Origin: CAYTPI01 sp964439625
GTDB lineage: Bacteria > Chloroflexota > Anaerolineae > Aggregatilineales > UBA3940
Assembly: GCA_964439625.1 (NCBI GenBank)
Contig: CAYTPI010000007.1
Location: 62,001-126,000, forward strand
Direction: 5' to 3'
DNA: 64,000 nucleotides
Shown piece by piece: positions 1 through 8,746 of the stretch (the stretch's first letter is position 1; each line of letters opens with the position of its first letter). A program made the position numbers and the translations under genes. The notes below the pieces were generated by a model. The model did not search any database, had not been told where the DNA came from, and saw only the letters and a list, made by a program, of their open reading frames with translations.

Positions 1-1373
1 ACCTTATTCCCACCGCCAAAACTTTACCTGCGTTTGGGTTGAGCCTGCTGGCTTTGGTAGGAGGTGGTGGCATTTTTGCGACACGCTCAACTTGGCGCCA
101 ATGGCATCTACCATTTCCCGATCCATTTAAAGTCTATGACTCAGTCATCGGCACAGTGGAATGGTTTGGTGATGCCCTTCTGCAAACTCAGAGTGGAAAA
201 CTCCGTTATTATCTAGTTGTGATCTTGGGTGCAGTTGCTTTATTCATGACCGTTGCTGCGATAGCAACTGGGGCACCGGCTGATGCATTATCCCTATCTA
301 ATTTAACGCTGAACTCCGGCAATGATGTTGTCAAGCTTGTCTTGATCACCCTTGCACTTACCGCCGCGACTGGTACGATCTTCTTAAAAGATCACTTTCT
401 GGCTGCTCTCTCACTTGGCGTTATGGGCTACGCGGTTGGCGGCGTATTCCTTGTAGAGCCTGCCCCAGATGTTGCCCTCGTTCATTTTCTAGTTGAGACC
501 TTGGCGACTGTTCTTGTTATCGTCATGCTAGGGCGCATCAGCCGGAAGCAGCGCGAGACGGCAATGTCAAGATTATGGGGACAAACCAAGCGCGGTGTTG
601 CTCGTGATGTCATTATCTCAACCATAATTGGTGTGGTGGTCAGCACCTTTGCGGTTGCTGCGGTTGCCAACCGTCCGGAGCGTACATCCGTCGCAACTTG
701 GCATCTAGAGAACTCACTCGAAGAAACAGGAGCTACTGATGTTGTCGCCGCTATTCTGGCAGACTTCCGTGGCACCGACACACTCTTAGAGATTGCCGTG
801 TTCGCTATGGCAGGTGTAGGCGTGCTGACGCTGCTATCAACGTTCCACACCGAATTAAAATCCGACAGCGACACACGCAATCCGCTGGTCGGCACACACA
901 CACATGAACACAAAGAAAGCTTGCATCACGAGGAAGCACGTCTTTCAACACCATTCACGCGCGTCATCGCCAGAATGATGATGCCCTTTGCGTTACTGAT
1001 TGCATTTTCTCATGTGTTGTTCGGGGCTTCGGCTCCGGGAGACGGATTCTCAGCGGGTATTGTGGCTGGCCTTGGGTTAGGCTTGTGGTATGTCGTGTTT
1101 GGTTACACACGTGCTCAAGATCAGCTAGCGTGGGTTAGTCCAGGTCGCTTAATTGGCATCGGGTTATTCCTAGCCATTCTTAATGCCGCTGCGCCACTGT
1201 TGCTCAGCTTGCCATTTTTTGCGCACCTATCATTTGATAGTGTGTCATTACCCGCAGGGATTAAGTTCGCATCGTCAACTATTTTCGAGATAGCCATCTT
1301 CCTGACGGTGTTTGGTAGTGCTGGCACCATTCTGGAAGCTATTGCTCATCCGACGGAGGTTGAACCTATATGA
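1..1373 (+). CDS. mrpAB: Na+/H+ antiporter subunit MrpA-MrpB fusion, C-terminal part (5' end outside window)
   Basis: The reading frame is open to the first base of the window (codon phase starts at base 3), so the start lies upstream. The visible N-terminal half is the C-terminal membrane region of MrpA: hydrophobic helices with the DVALVHFLVETL stretch (about residues 145-157 from the first visible TTG) that normally reads DVALTQLLVETL. It continues without a stop into a MrpB domain carrying the PGDGFSAG motif. A His-rich loop (THTHEHKESLHHEE) separates the two halves. Mrp complexes exchange cytoplasmic Na+ for external H+ across the inner membrane. The stop overlaps the mrpC start (ATGA). 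The MrpA/MrpB assignment is firm; whether the full N-terminal NuoL-like part exists upstream cannot be seen. Confidence 0.9.
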   Translation, partial: LIPTAKTLPAFGLSLLALVGGGGIFATRSTWRQWHLPFPDPFKVYDSVIGTVEWFGDALLQTQSGKLRYYLVVILGAVALFMTVAAIATGAPADALSLSNLTLNSGNDVVKLVLITLALTAATGTIFLKDHFLAALSLGVMGYAVGGVFLVEPAPDVALVHFLVETLATVLVIVMLGRISRKQRETAMSRLWGQTKRGVARDVIISTIIGVVVSTFAVAAVANRPERTSVATWHLENSLEETGATDVVAAILADFRGTDTLLEIAVFAMAGVGVLTLLSTFHTELKSDSDTRNPLVGTHTHEHKESLHHEEARLSTPFTRVIARMMMPFALLIAFSHVLFGASAPGDGFSAGIVAGLGLGLWYVVFGYTRAQDQLAWVSPGRLIGIGLFLAILNAAAPLLLSLPFFAHLSFDSVSLPAGIKFASSTIFEIAIFLTVFGSAGTILEAIAHPTEVEPI

Positions 1374-1711
1374 ACATCATCTTTGCTGTCGCGACTGGCG
1401 TCATGTTTGGTATTGGGGTTTTTCAAATCCTACGTCGTGACATGATCAAGTCTGCAATGGGCTTTTACATCGTCTTTACGGCTGTCAACTTTTTCTTCCT
1501 AGCAGCAGGGGCATTCAATGGTGTTGTTCCACCTTATGCTGGAGAGAGTCAGGACTTTAGCCAAGTATCAGATCCGCTCGTCCAAGCCTTAATTCTTACG
1601 GCGATTGTTGTTAGCTTCGGATCATTCTCACTCTTACTGGGGCTGGTGAACATGTATTCCAATCGCTTTAACACTGTCGACTCGGATGAAGCCGACCGCT
1701 TGCAGAACTAA
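1370..1711 (+). CDS. mrpC: Na+/H+ antiporter subunit MrpC
   Basis: A 113-residue protein with three predicted membrane helices and NuoK-like organisation, the usual size for MrpC. The motif DPLVQALILTAIVVSF in the second half matches the family's DPLPQALVLTAIVI signature. It is a membrane subunit of the hetero-oligomeric Mrp sodium/proton antiporter. The ATG overlaps the mrpAB stop by four bases, which indicates translational coupling, and mrpD follows after 35 bases. The C-terminal 15 residues are polar and acidic. Confidence 0.93.
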   Translation: MNIIFAVATGVMFGIGVFQILRRDMIKSAMGFYIVFTAVNFFFLAAGAFNGVVPPYAGESQDFSQVSDPLVQALILTAIVVSFGSFSLLLGLVNMYSNRFNTVDSDEADRLQN

Positions 1712-1746
1712 TTCATAGACCTTACGCATAAACAAGAGTCAACTAT

Positions 1747-3240
1747 ATGGCAAATACGCTTGTACTTGGGCCTATCTTTATACCGTTTTTCTGTGCAGCA
1801 CTGTGTTTGGTGTTAGCGCAACAAAAGCAGCTTCAGCGCATCGTAGCGCTTACGTCTGGCATTTTGGCCTGGCTGACAAGCATTGCGGTGTTGTACATCA
1901 ACTGGCAGACCCAAACACCATTGGTCTACCGGCTTGGTGGCTGGCCAACACCATACGGCATCACATTAGTTGCAGATATGCTATCCGCCTTGTTCGGTGT
2001 GATGGCGACGACAGTACTCGCAGCAGGCATCACCTATGCATTGGGGTGTAAAGCGAAAGCTGTGCAGTTTCCGGCATTTTTTCCGCTATTTTTGTCGATG
2101 GCAACTGGTCTACTAGGAACGTTCTACACTGGCGATATCTTTACGATGTTCGTGTTTCTTGAACTGATGGTGATTTCATCTGTTGTGTTGGTAGCAATCT
2201 CGGATAATCCGCTAGGGGTTGAAGCAGCCATCAAGTATTTGTTTATTAGTTCGATGGGTACGCTCTTCTTGCTAATAGGCATTGCAGCTATTTATGCAAC
2301 TTTTGGCACGTTAACAATTGCCGATATTGCTCGCTCATTAGAGACAGAAGGACGCCCACTGTTGGCGCTGGCATCTGCTGCTATGTTGATGTGTGCATTC
2401 CTCGTAAAAAGTGCGGTCTTCCCCTTCCATTTCTGGCAGCCAGACTTTCACACTACGGCACCAACACCCGTACATGCTGTATTATCTTCAGTAGTCGTCA
2501 AAGTTGGTGTTTATGGTCTCATCCGGCTGACAACGCTCATGTTCATCGAGGAGGCGCCGCTGATACAGCAACTCTTAATCGTGCTTGGTGTCATTGGTAT
2601 TTTCTTTGGTAGCCTTGGTGCACTTCAAACCTATGATGCCAAACGCCTGCTGGCTTATTCAACATTTGGTCAGATTGGGTTTATCCTTGTCGGCATTGGC
2701 TGGGGTACCCCGTTAGCACTTGTCGGGGCCATTGTCTACGCCGTCAATCACTCGTTTATTAAATCAGCCCTACTCATGATTACAGGAACAATTGCCAGCC
2801 GCCTCAAACCAAAGAGCGCCGAACTCACAGACATTGGCGGTGTTGGCTATCAGTGGGGTTATACCAGTGTGCTCTACCTTGTTGGCGGCTTGGCGTTAGC
2901 AGGGGCCCCACCCCTCAATGGTTTCATCAGTAAGTTAGCCTTGATTCAAGGTGGAATTGATGCACGGGGCTGGATTGCGCTGGGACTCGTTGTATCGGCT
3001 GGCTTGCTGACGTTTCTCTACATGGTTCGAACATGGCAGCACATCTTTCAGCGGCCCTACGACGAGGAAAATAGCGCTAAGCTCAAAGATTATGGTGATA
3101 GCCAGCTCGCTCCCTCCCTACTGATTCTACTGTGTATTTTACTTGGATTGTACGCCACACCGTTGGTAGAGCTTGCCACCTTAACCGTCGGGCAACTCAC
3201 AGACCCATCGGTTTACATAAATGCCGTTCTGAACCTCTAA
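1747..3240 (+). CDS. mrpD: Na+/H+ antiporter subunit MrpD
   Basis: A 497-residue polytopic membrane protein of the NuoM/NuoN/MrpD family and close to the usual MrpD length. The conserved membrane glutamate is present in the motif TMFVFLELMV (Glu139). The lysine-containing helix LVKSAVFPFHFW and the following TTAPTPVHA loop match the proton-translocating antiporter module of complex I subunits. It forms one of the ion-conducting subunits of the Mrp complex. It sits between mrpC and mrpE in the canonical gene order, 16 bases before mrpE, so MrpD is preferred over NuoM or NuoN. Confidence 0.93.
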   Translation: MANTLVLGPIFIPFFCAALCLVLAQQKQLQRIVALTSGILAWLTSIAVLYINWQTQTPLVYRLGGWPTPYGITLVADMLSALFGVMATTVLAAGITYALGCKAKAVQFPAFFPLFLSMATGLLGTFYTGDIFTMFVFLELMVISSVVLVAISDNPLGVEAAIKYLFISSMGTLFLLIGIAAIYATFGTLTIADIARSLETEGRPLLALASAAMLMCAFLVKSAVFPFHFWQPDFHTTAPTPVHAVLSSVVVKVGVYGLIRLTTLMFIEEAPLIQQLLIVLGVIGIFFGSLGALQTYDAKRLLAYSTFGQIGFILVGIGWGTPLALVGAIVYAVNHSFIKSALLMITGTIASRLKPKSAELTDIGGVGYQWGYTSVLYLVGGLALAGAPPLNGFISKLALIQGGIDARGWIALGLVVSAGLLTFLYMVRTWQHIFQRPYDEENSAKLKDYGDSQLAPSLLILLCILLGLYATPLVELATLTVGQLTDPSVYINAVLNL

Positions 3241-3256
3241 GCTCGAGGGTAAACAT

Positions 3257-3793
3257 ATGGTCTATAGACGCCTTATTATCTCAATATTGTTCGCCATCAC
3301 GTGGATGTTCATCACATCCAACTTATCGTTGGAGAACTTCGCGGTAGGTTATGTGCTGGGCTTCAGCACACTCACTATTGTGCAAGGAATATTTGTCCAT
3401 AACTATGTCGAACGGATACCTCAACAGGTAATCGCAACCCTCGCTTACTCGGGCCGTTTATTCTTTGACATCATCGTTTCTAGTATAGATGTAGCTGGGC
3501 GCATTATTTCACCGAGTATGCCTTTGAAGACTGGCATTATTGCTGTACCAATTGGTGGCGAACCCAACGATGATGTCGTGGCGGCGATGAGTGCACACGG
3601 TATTACGGTTACACCAGGAACGCTCGTAGTTGACTTTGATGAGGCAGCAGAAACGATGTACGTTCATTGTCTTGATATTGATGAAGCGCTAGAGCGTGAA
3701 TATGGTGGGGCACAACAGTTTCGCGTGGAGAAATTTCATCAAATACTCGGGCGACATTCTGTTGGAGAAGAGGAGCGTAATGGCAACGATTGA
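3257..3793 (+). CDS. mrpE: Na+/H+ antiporter subunit MrpE
   Basis: A 178-residue protein with two to three N-terminal hydrophobic segments (about 1-70) and a cytoplasmic alpha/beta domain. The segments FIFSNLSLENFAVGYVLGF-like at the N terminus (here WMFITSNLSLENFAVGY) and VTPGTLVVDFDE followed by MYVHCLDID are typical of MrpE, where the family reads LTPGTLSVDV..YVHWLD. The ATG has an upstream AGGGTAA ribosome-binding site. It overlaps the mrpF start by 14 bases. Its role is an accessory membrane subunit of the antiporter; a specific catalytic function is not established for the family. Confidence 0.92.
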   Translation: MVYRRLIISILFAITWMFITSNLSLENFAVGYVLGFSTLTIVQGIFVHNYVERIPQQVIATLAYSGRLFFDIIVSSIDVAGRIISPSMPLKTGIIAVPIGGEPNDDVVAAMSAHGITVTPGTLVVDFDEAAETMYVHCLDIDEALEREYGGAQQFRVEKFHQILGRHSVGEEERNGND

Positions 3794-4091
3794 TGAAATT
3801 ATGTTGGTTGGGACAAATGCAGCCATCATCGCGTTGGTTATTTTGCTGATCCCAACTGCACTTCGTGTGTTTACTGGTGTAACACCCGCTGATCGGCTGC
3901 AAGCTGTTGATGCCGTCACAACATTGCTGATCGGCTTGGTCGTGTTATTAGCCGTCATTCTAGATGTCCCATTATTCCTAGATGTTGGGATCGCATTGGC
4001 AGCCTTGAGCTTTATTGGAACCATGACAATTGCACGTTATCTTGGGGAAGGGAAGATTGTTTCCCATGGAGACGACGACCATGATATTTGA
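3780..4091 (+). CDS. mrpF: Na+/H+ antiporter subunit MrpF
   Basis: A 103-residue protein with three membrane helices. The motif TPADRLQAVDAVTTL after the first helix is the MrpF hallmark (family form P.DRLVALD). The frame is open further upstream, but the ATG at 3780 is chosen because it follows a good ribosome-binding site (GAAGAGGAG) and gives the usual family length. The gene overlaps mrpE by 14 bases and mrpG by 11. The tail is His/Asp rich (HGDDDHDI). Confidence 0.9.
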   Translation: MATIDEIMLVGTNAAIIALVILLIPTALRVFTGVTPADRLQAVDAVTTLLIGLVVLLAVILDVPLFLDVGIALAALSFIGTMTIARYLGEGKIVSHGDDDHDI

Positions 4092-4479
4092 TATCTTTAA
4101 AATAATAGGGTTGGGGGCCATTTGGCTTGGTATCGCATTTAATGCCTTAGGGGTCATTGGTCTGCTGCGTTTCCCCGATGTCTACAGCCGCCTTCATGCA
4201 ACCAGTAAAGTGGCTACATTAGGACTATTGTGCCTCCTGATTGGCCTCATGTTCATTATGGGGCAGCAAGCCATATTACGAGCACTCGCTCTTGGTATTT
4301 TCATGTTGGTTACAGCGCCGGTGGCAGGCCATGTTATTGCTGCCGGTGCGTATCAGGCTGGGGCTCCTCTGGTTGGGGCACTGAGAGACGACATGAAAGA
4401 TGCTAAAACGCAGACAAACCAACTATCACGCAGCGAGCGCGATAGTTTGCATTCTTCTACCACAGTCGCTTCAGATTGA
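4081..4479 (+). CDS. mrpG: Na+/H+ antiporter subunit MrpG
   Basis: A 132-residue protein with three membrane helices. The stretch GVIGLLRFPDVYSRLHATSKVATLG is the MrpG signature (LRFPD.Y.RLHA..K..TLG). The ATG at 4081 is preferred to ATG 4066 and earlier starts because a GGAG ribosome-binding site lies nine bases upstream and the product then begins at the first helix. It overlaps the end of mrpF and closes the Mrp operon. The C-terminal 30 residues after the last helix are polar and not conserved in the family as I know it. The stop lies one base from the convergent gene at 4481. Confidence 0.9.
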   Translation: MIFDIFKIIGLGAIWLGIAFNALGVIGLLRFPDVYSRLHATSKVATLGLLCLLIGLMFIMGQQAILRALALGIFMLVTAPVAGHVIAAGAYQAGAPLVGALRDDMKDAKTQTNQLSRSERDSLHSSTTVASD

Positions 4480-4480
4480 A

Positions 4481-4891
4481 CTAGCGAATCAGGGCGATAC
4501 CGACTTGGTTGACGGCGTACAATATAAAGATGCTTGCTGCACCAGCAGTACCCATTGAGATAATTGCAATAATCACGAATTCTGCTGCCTCTGTGAAGCG
4601 CGAATTGATGTGAGCCTTCTTGAAATCTGGCAAGTAGCCCCACATATAGCCCACTAGTGTCCCCGCAAAAGCGCCGACAAACGATAAATACCACAGGTCG
4701 ATTCTCTCAAAGAACTGCCGCGAGAACCAACCAATAACCGTGCCTAGTAGCATACCGAGGGCCATCCGCATAATAACATCAATATACTGCTGAAGGGCAT
4801 CTTGCTCACGGATAGTAACATAAAACGATAATGCCATTACGACAAAGATTATCAGTAAAGATAGGGTAATCAGAGCTTCTTCTAAATGCAT
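4481..4891 (-). CDS. Hypothetical four-helix membrane protein
   Basis: I do not recognise this 136-residue protein. It has an N-terminal helix (about 5-25), a second at about 43-58, a third at about 70-88 and a fourth at about 105-130, separated by short charged loops (REQDALQQY, RQFFERID, PDFKKAHINSRF). It has no signal peptide with a cleavage motif and no metal or catalytic motif. It converges on mrpG with a one-base gap and has no obvious shared terminator. The ATG-initiated frame is well formed and extends over the whole hydrophobic region, so it is probably a real gene. Confidence 0.7.
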   Translation of the reverse strand: MHLEEALITLSLLIIFVVMALSFYVTIREQDALQQYIDVIMRMALGMLLGTVIGWFSRQFFERIDLWYLSFVGAFAGTLVGYMWGYLPDFKKAHINSRFTEAAEFVIIAIISMGTAGAASIFILYAVNQVGIALIR

Positions 4892-5088
4892 AGGTTAATC
4901 CATCTCAACTATAAAGTGGCGTTTTATGAGCGCATTTTTTGAGCATAGCCAAGTGAATGAATTGTTTAAATGATTTTCTATACGCCTTCATGACGTTTAA
5001 CCAACATAGGGTTTCCAGCATCTTCATGGCGGAATATAGAAAACCATTCACATCGCACGAATTCAGTCTACAGTAATTTTGGTATACT

Positions 5089-5118
5089 TTGACGAATTAC
5101 CGCTAAGCTTGTTATACG
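5089..5118 (+). promoter_or_regulatory. Predicted sigma-70-type promoter for holB
   Basis: A TTGACG hexamer at 5089-5094 and a TATACG hexamer at 5113-5118 are separated by 18 bases. The -10 element lies 22 bases before the holB start. The rest of the 249-base gap upstream, from the divergent gene ending at 4891, is AT-rich and shows no other feature I can support. Confidence 0.5.
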
Positions 5119-5140
5119 TTGTTTTTATCAGATATATTGG

Positions 5141-6139
5141 ATGACAATGAAGCACTTGCAACACTGGGGAGTTATTGGTCATCAGGCTGTTATCAACCTG
5201 TTGTCTGGTCAGATTGAAACTGGTCGTCTAAACCACGCATTATTGATCACAGGGCCTGCTCAAACTGGGAAATCTTTGTTGGCTCAACGGATCGCTCAGG
5301 CTGTTAATTGCCTCGCGCAACAGACGAGACCATGCGGGGCATGTCGAGCCTGCACAATGATCGAGCGAGGCATCCACCCGGATATCATACATGTTGAGCG
5401 TGAGAAGACATCGATTAAGATCGATGCGATTCGAGCTGTTCAGCAAGGCTTGAGCCTACCGCCACTAGAAGCACACGAAAAGGTCATTATTCTTCATGAT
5501 CTACAATATGCCTCAGGCGAAGCCATGGACAGCCTCTTAAAGACTCTCGAAGAACCGCCCTCTCATACGCGTATTATTGTGACGGCTTCGGCAGCGGAAG
5601 ATCTACTATCAACTATTGTGTCACGTTCGCAACAGATTCCACTACGCTTAGTCCCTAGTGACACAATTCGGGCAGCGATAGGCAGTATAGAGCCAGATAT
5701 AGACCCCAAACTTGCAGATGATCTCTCAAAAATGGCAGCCGGTAGACCCGGTTGGGTAATCAGTGTTCTTAAAGACGAAAGCTTACTAGAGTGGCGGGGA
5801 GAGGTTTTCGAGGCCCTTCAAAAATTACTGAGTAGCAGCAGGCATCTGCGCTTCAAATATGCACGCGACATGGCTTACTCAGATGGCATTATGACGATAT
5901 TAGAACTTTGGCAGTCGTTCTGGCGCGATGCATTACTATGGTCAGAGGGGTTAGAGGCAAATATCGTTAATGTTGACCAAGTAACTGCAATGACGATGTT
6001 AAGCTCACAGTCTAAGCGAGAGGACATTATCAAAGCGCTACAAGCGGTAAGAACAGCACAAACAGCTATTCAGCGGAATGCAAATAAGCGCATGGTGCTG
6101 GATGTAATGCTTTTACACTGGCCATACATTCGACTTTAA
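5141..6139 (+). CDS. holB: DNA polymerase III delta' subunit (clamp-loader ATPase-fold)
   Basis: A 332-residue AAA+ protein. It has a Walker A motif GPAQTGKS (38-45). It carries the zinc-binding cysteines expected of clamp-loader subunits at C57, C65, C68 and C71. The sensor region SLLKTLEEPPSHTRIIVTA corresponds to the SLLKTLEEPP segment of DnaX and HolB. The short length without a C-terminal extension favours delta' over gamma/tau. The protein loads the sliding clamp with delta and DnaX at the replication fork. A second ATG six bases downstream is an alternative start. It is convergent with the sensor kinase gene, seven bases apart. Confidence 0.87.
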   Translation: MTMKHLQHWGVIGHQAVINLLSGQIETGRLNHALLITGPAQTGKSLLAQRIAQAVNCLAQQTRPCGACRACTMIERGIHPDIIHVEREKTSIKIDAIRAVQQGLSLPPLEAHEKVIILHDLQYASGEAMDSLLKTLEEPPSHTRIIVTASAAEDLLSTIVSRSQQIPLRLVPSDTIRAAIGSIEPDIDPKLADDLSKMAAGRPGWVISVLKDESLLEWRGEVFEALQKLLSSSRHLRFKYARDMAYSDGIMTILELWQSFWRDALLWSEGLEANIVNVDQVTAMTMLSSQSKREDIIKALQAVRTAQTAIQRNANKRMVLDVMLLHWPYIRL

Positions 6140-6145
6140 GCTTAG

Positions 6146-8686
6146 CTATGAGACGATATCTATCTGAGATTCCGGTTTGTAGGTTTGTTCTGCATCCGGT
6201 TGTGCGACGGGCAATTCAAACCAAAAGGTGCTGCCAATGCCAAGCTCACTCTCCAACCCAATCTGCCCATTGAGCTTCTCAATAATGCGCGCGACAATAG
6301 AGAGACCTAGACCATGACCACTTGTCTTACGGTCAAACCGGGTAAACATATTAAATACTTGGCGTTGTGCTTTATCTGAGATGCCCGGCCCGTTATCAAT
6401 GACCTCATAACGGATCATATTGTCTCTTCTTATTGCTTTAACACGTACCTCTGGGCGCGCATTATTCTCACCAATATACTTAACAGCATTGCCGATTAGA
6501 TTGGCTAAAACCTGTTCTAGCCATGGTTCATGACCAATAACCGTATGAAGGGGCGACTCAAGTTCAACCTGAACATTGCCAGCTTCGATAGCTGCGCGCA
6601 ACCGATCAACCGTGGCGTTTGCTACATTATCCATATTGACTGGTACCACATCGCGCTGAGCACTCCTTAGGCGTGCAAGTGTCAGTAAATCGTCGATCAT
6701 GGTACCCATTTTTGTAGCAACACCTAATATTTTTTCTAACCTGTCGCTAGCAACTTTATTGAGCTTGTCTCTTTCGTACTCAAGTAGAAAATCAGCATAG
6801 AGAACAATGCTAGCCAGCGGCGCCTTTAAGTCATGTGCAACTGTCCGCGTAAAGGTATCTAATTCAGCATTACGCTCCTCTAGCTCTTGCGCATACTCAC
6901 GGATTTGGCCTTCAGCTCGCTTTACTTCGGTGATGTCGTCAATCACAATCAGCGTTGAAGTGCTGTCGGTCACCGGTTGAATACTCACACCAATATGATA
7001 CTGCTCATTATTCGCTTCAAACATATGCTCAAATGTACGAGATATCTTCTGTGTGCGAAAGATTTGAACTTCTTCAAGAAATCGGTTTGCAACCACACCG
7101 TCTGAAAAGACCTTACTGAGTTGAGCCCCCACTCGCACATCGCTTTTGTTAACTAACGGCAGTTTCAAATCAGCTGGAACCAGAAACGACTCAACAGCCA
7201 ACTTGTCGTCTACGACAATTAACGTGTTTGGCATCGAACTAAAAATTAAGTGCATTGTGCGCCGCCGCTCTAACAGCGCCTCTTCACTCTTCTTACGCTT
7301 GGTAATATCATTACCAACTGCCTGATATTCAAGTAACCGCCCAGCCTCATCAAACAAGGCGCGGATGCGCCAGTCAATCCAATAGACACGCTCATTCGGG
7401 TTTATATATTTTTGTTCATAACTCTCAACTGGTTGCTCAGGGGTACGCGTTGTATATAGCATCCGCAGCACAGCCTGCTCAGGCTCCGGCAAATATTCCA
7501 TCAAAGGCACACCGAGCACAGTTTCGAGATCAACCTGAAAAAAACGCAGAAATGCACCGTTTGCAAACGTTAATTCTTCTTCTGCGTTCCAACGACATAT
7601 TAATTCTGATTGATCTTCGACAATCGCACGATAGCGCGCCTCACTATCTCGCAGTGCTGCCGCAGCCCGTCTAGCTTCAGTAACATCATGGAGCAGAACA
7701 ACGTGCCCTGATGGTTGCTTCTTTGATTGATAGACAGCCGAAATTTTGACTTGGTAAAAGTGATCGTCAATGACGATGCTGTCACTTGTATCAGCGCCTG
7801 TACAAACCAGCGCCGCAATATCTGTTGAAATGTCAGCAATAGGCGCCCCAATAACATCACGCTTTGCACGCCTCAACAACGCTTCTGCCGATCTATTGAT
7901 GTCAACTACTTGCGCTTTGTCATTCAATGTGAGGACAGCGTCTGCGATACTTTCAAAGACTTGCTCACGAGCAACTGGTGAAATACCAAAGAGATGATAG
8001 CGAAACAAGCCCCAGTAAATTGGAATGCATGCGAGTGTAAAAGCATATGGTGTGTAATCAATTGGGAAAGGCGCCAAGCGAGCCACGTAGACGAAATTAC
8101 CAGCCAAAACAACGGCAAAAGCCACTACGACGACACCAATTTGCGATCTAAAGATACCGGATGAGCGACCGTAGACGCGCACCAACCAGATTGACGAAGC
8201 GATAATCAGAAAATAGGAGTAGGTTACATGAATCCAGAACCATGTGCTATACGTTGGGTCAAAGTTCGGAAACCCTGCGGAATACTCTAGCCTAGTAGAC
8301 TCATAGAACAAGGTATGAAAGTCACTCGTCCAGACTAGGCTAATGGTAATGATCGGAATGAGTAGGAAGAGAGCAGCAAACAAAACTTTATGCTGCTTCA
8401 TATAATGGTCTGTTTTGGTATAGCGCAGCGTGAACCACATGCAAAGTGGTGACACTAAGGCGATGCCAACATACTCCACGCGAATCCATACCATTTTGTC
8501 TTCCAACGCAGGAGACATTAATTCAAGCGCAAAAGCCACAACCCAAAGGGATACCGCAATAGATAGAAGGCTAAAGATGCGCTCGCCAACCTGTACTCTA
8601 TATTGCCATACTGCAATTGCCAGCCCCAAAAGCAGGGCGGCAGAGAGAACTAGCGGTATTGAAAATGGATTATATTCAAGGTTCAT
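6146..8686 (-). CDS. Membrane-bound 7TM/PAS sensor histidine kinase
   Basis: An 846-residue hybrid-free sensor kinase. Residues about 1-230 hold seven hydrophobic segments like the histidine-kinase N-terminal 7TM region. Three PAS-like domains follow at about 235-335, 345-465 (SEARYRAIVEDQSELICRW) and 475-600. A coiled coil (about 590-610) leads to HisKA with the phosphoacceptor H618 in VAHDLKAPLAS. The ATPase domain has an N box near N729, a G1 box DNGPGIS (764-770) and a G2 box GHGLGLS (790-796). It probably senses a membrane or redox/ligand signal and phosphorylates an unlinked regulator; no response regulator is adjacent. It lies downstream of rpoD with about 60 bases between them. The specific stimulus is unknown. 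Confidence 0.88.
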   Translation of the reverse strand: MNLEYNPFSIPLVLSAALLLGLAIAVWQYRVQVGERIFSLLSIAVSLWVVAFALELMSPALEDKMVWIRVEYVGIALVSPLCMWFTLRYTKTDHYMKQHKVLFAALFLLIPIITISLVWTSDFHTLFYESTRLEYSAGFPNFDPTYSTWFWIHVTYSYFLIIASSIWLVRVYGRSSGIFRSQIGVVVVAFAVVLAGNFVYVARLAPFPIDYTPYAFTLACIPIYWGLFRYHLFGISPVAREQVFESIADAVLTLNDKAQVVDINRSAEALLRRAKRDVIGAPIADISTDIAALVCTGADTSDSIVIDDHFYQVKISAVYQSKKQPSGHVVLLHDVTEARRAAAALRDSEARYRAIVEDQSELICRWNAEEELTFANGAFLRFFQVDLETVLGVPLMEYLPEPEQAVLRMLYTTRTPEQPVESYEQKYINPNERVYWIDWRIRALFDEAGRLLEYQAVGNDITKRKKSEEALLERRRTMHLIFSSMPNTLIVVDDKLAVESFLVPADLKLPLVNKSDVRVGAQLSKVFSDGVVANRFLEEVQIFRTQKISRTFEHMFEANNEQYHIGVSIQPVTDSTSTLIVIDDITEVKRAEGQIREYAQELEERNAELDTFTRTVAHDLKAPLASIVLYADFLLEYERDKLNKVASDRLEKILGVATKMGTMIDDLLTLARLRSAQRDVVPVNMDNVANATVDRLRAAIEAGNVQVELESPLHTVIGHEPWLEQVLANLIGNAVKYIGENNARPEVRVKAIRRDNMIRYEVIDNGPGISDKAQRQVFNMFTRFDRKTSGHGLGLSIVARIIEKLNGQIGLESELGIGSTFWFELPVAQPDAEQTYKPESQIDIVS

Positions 8687-8746
8687 ACCTTGAACTCCGA
8701 CTCATGACCCCTCAAAGTACTTTAGCCTAATTATAGTTCATTTAGA

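Noticed and set aside
482..913. Long antisense frames under mrpAB and many others like it (for example 26605-26829, 37672-38118).
   Set aside because: They lie opposite or within strongly supported genes, encode low-complexity or Ser/Arg-rich products and have no domain evidence.
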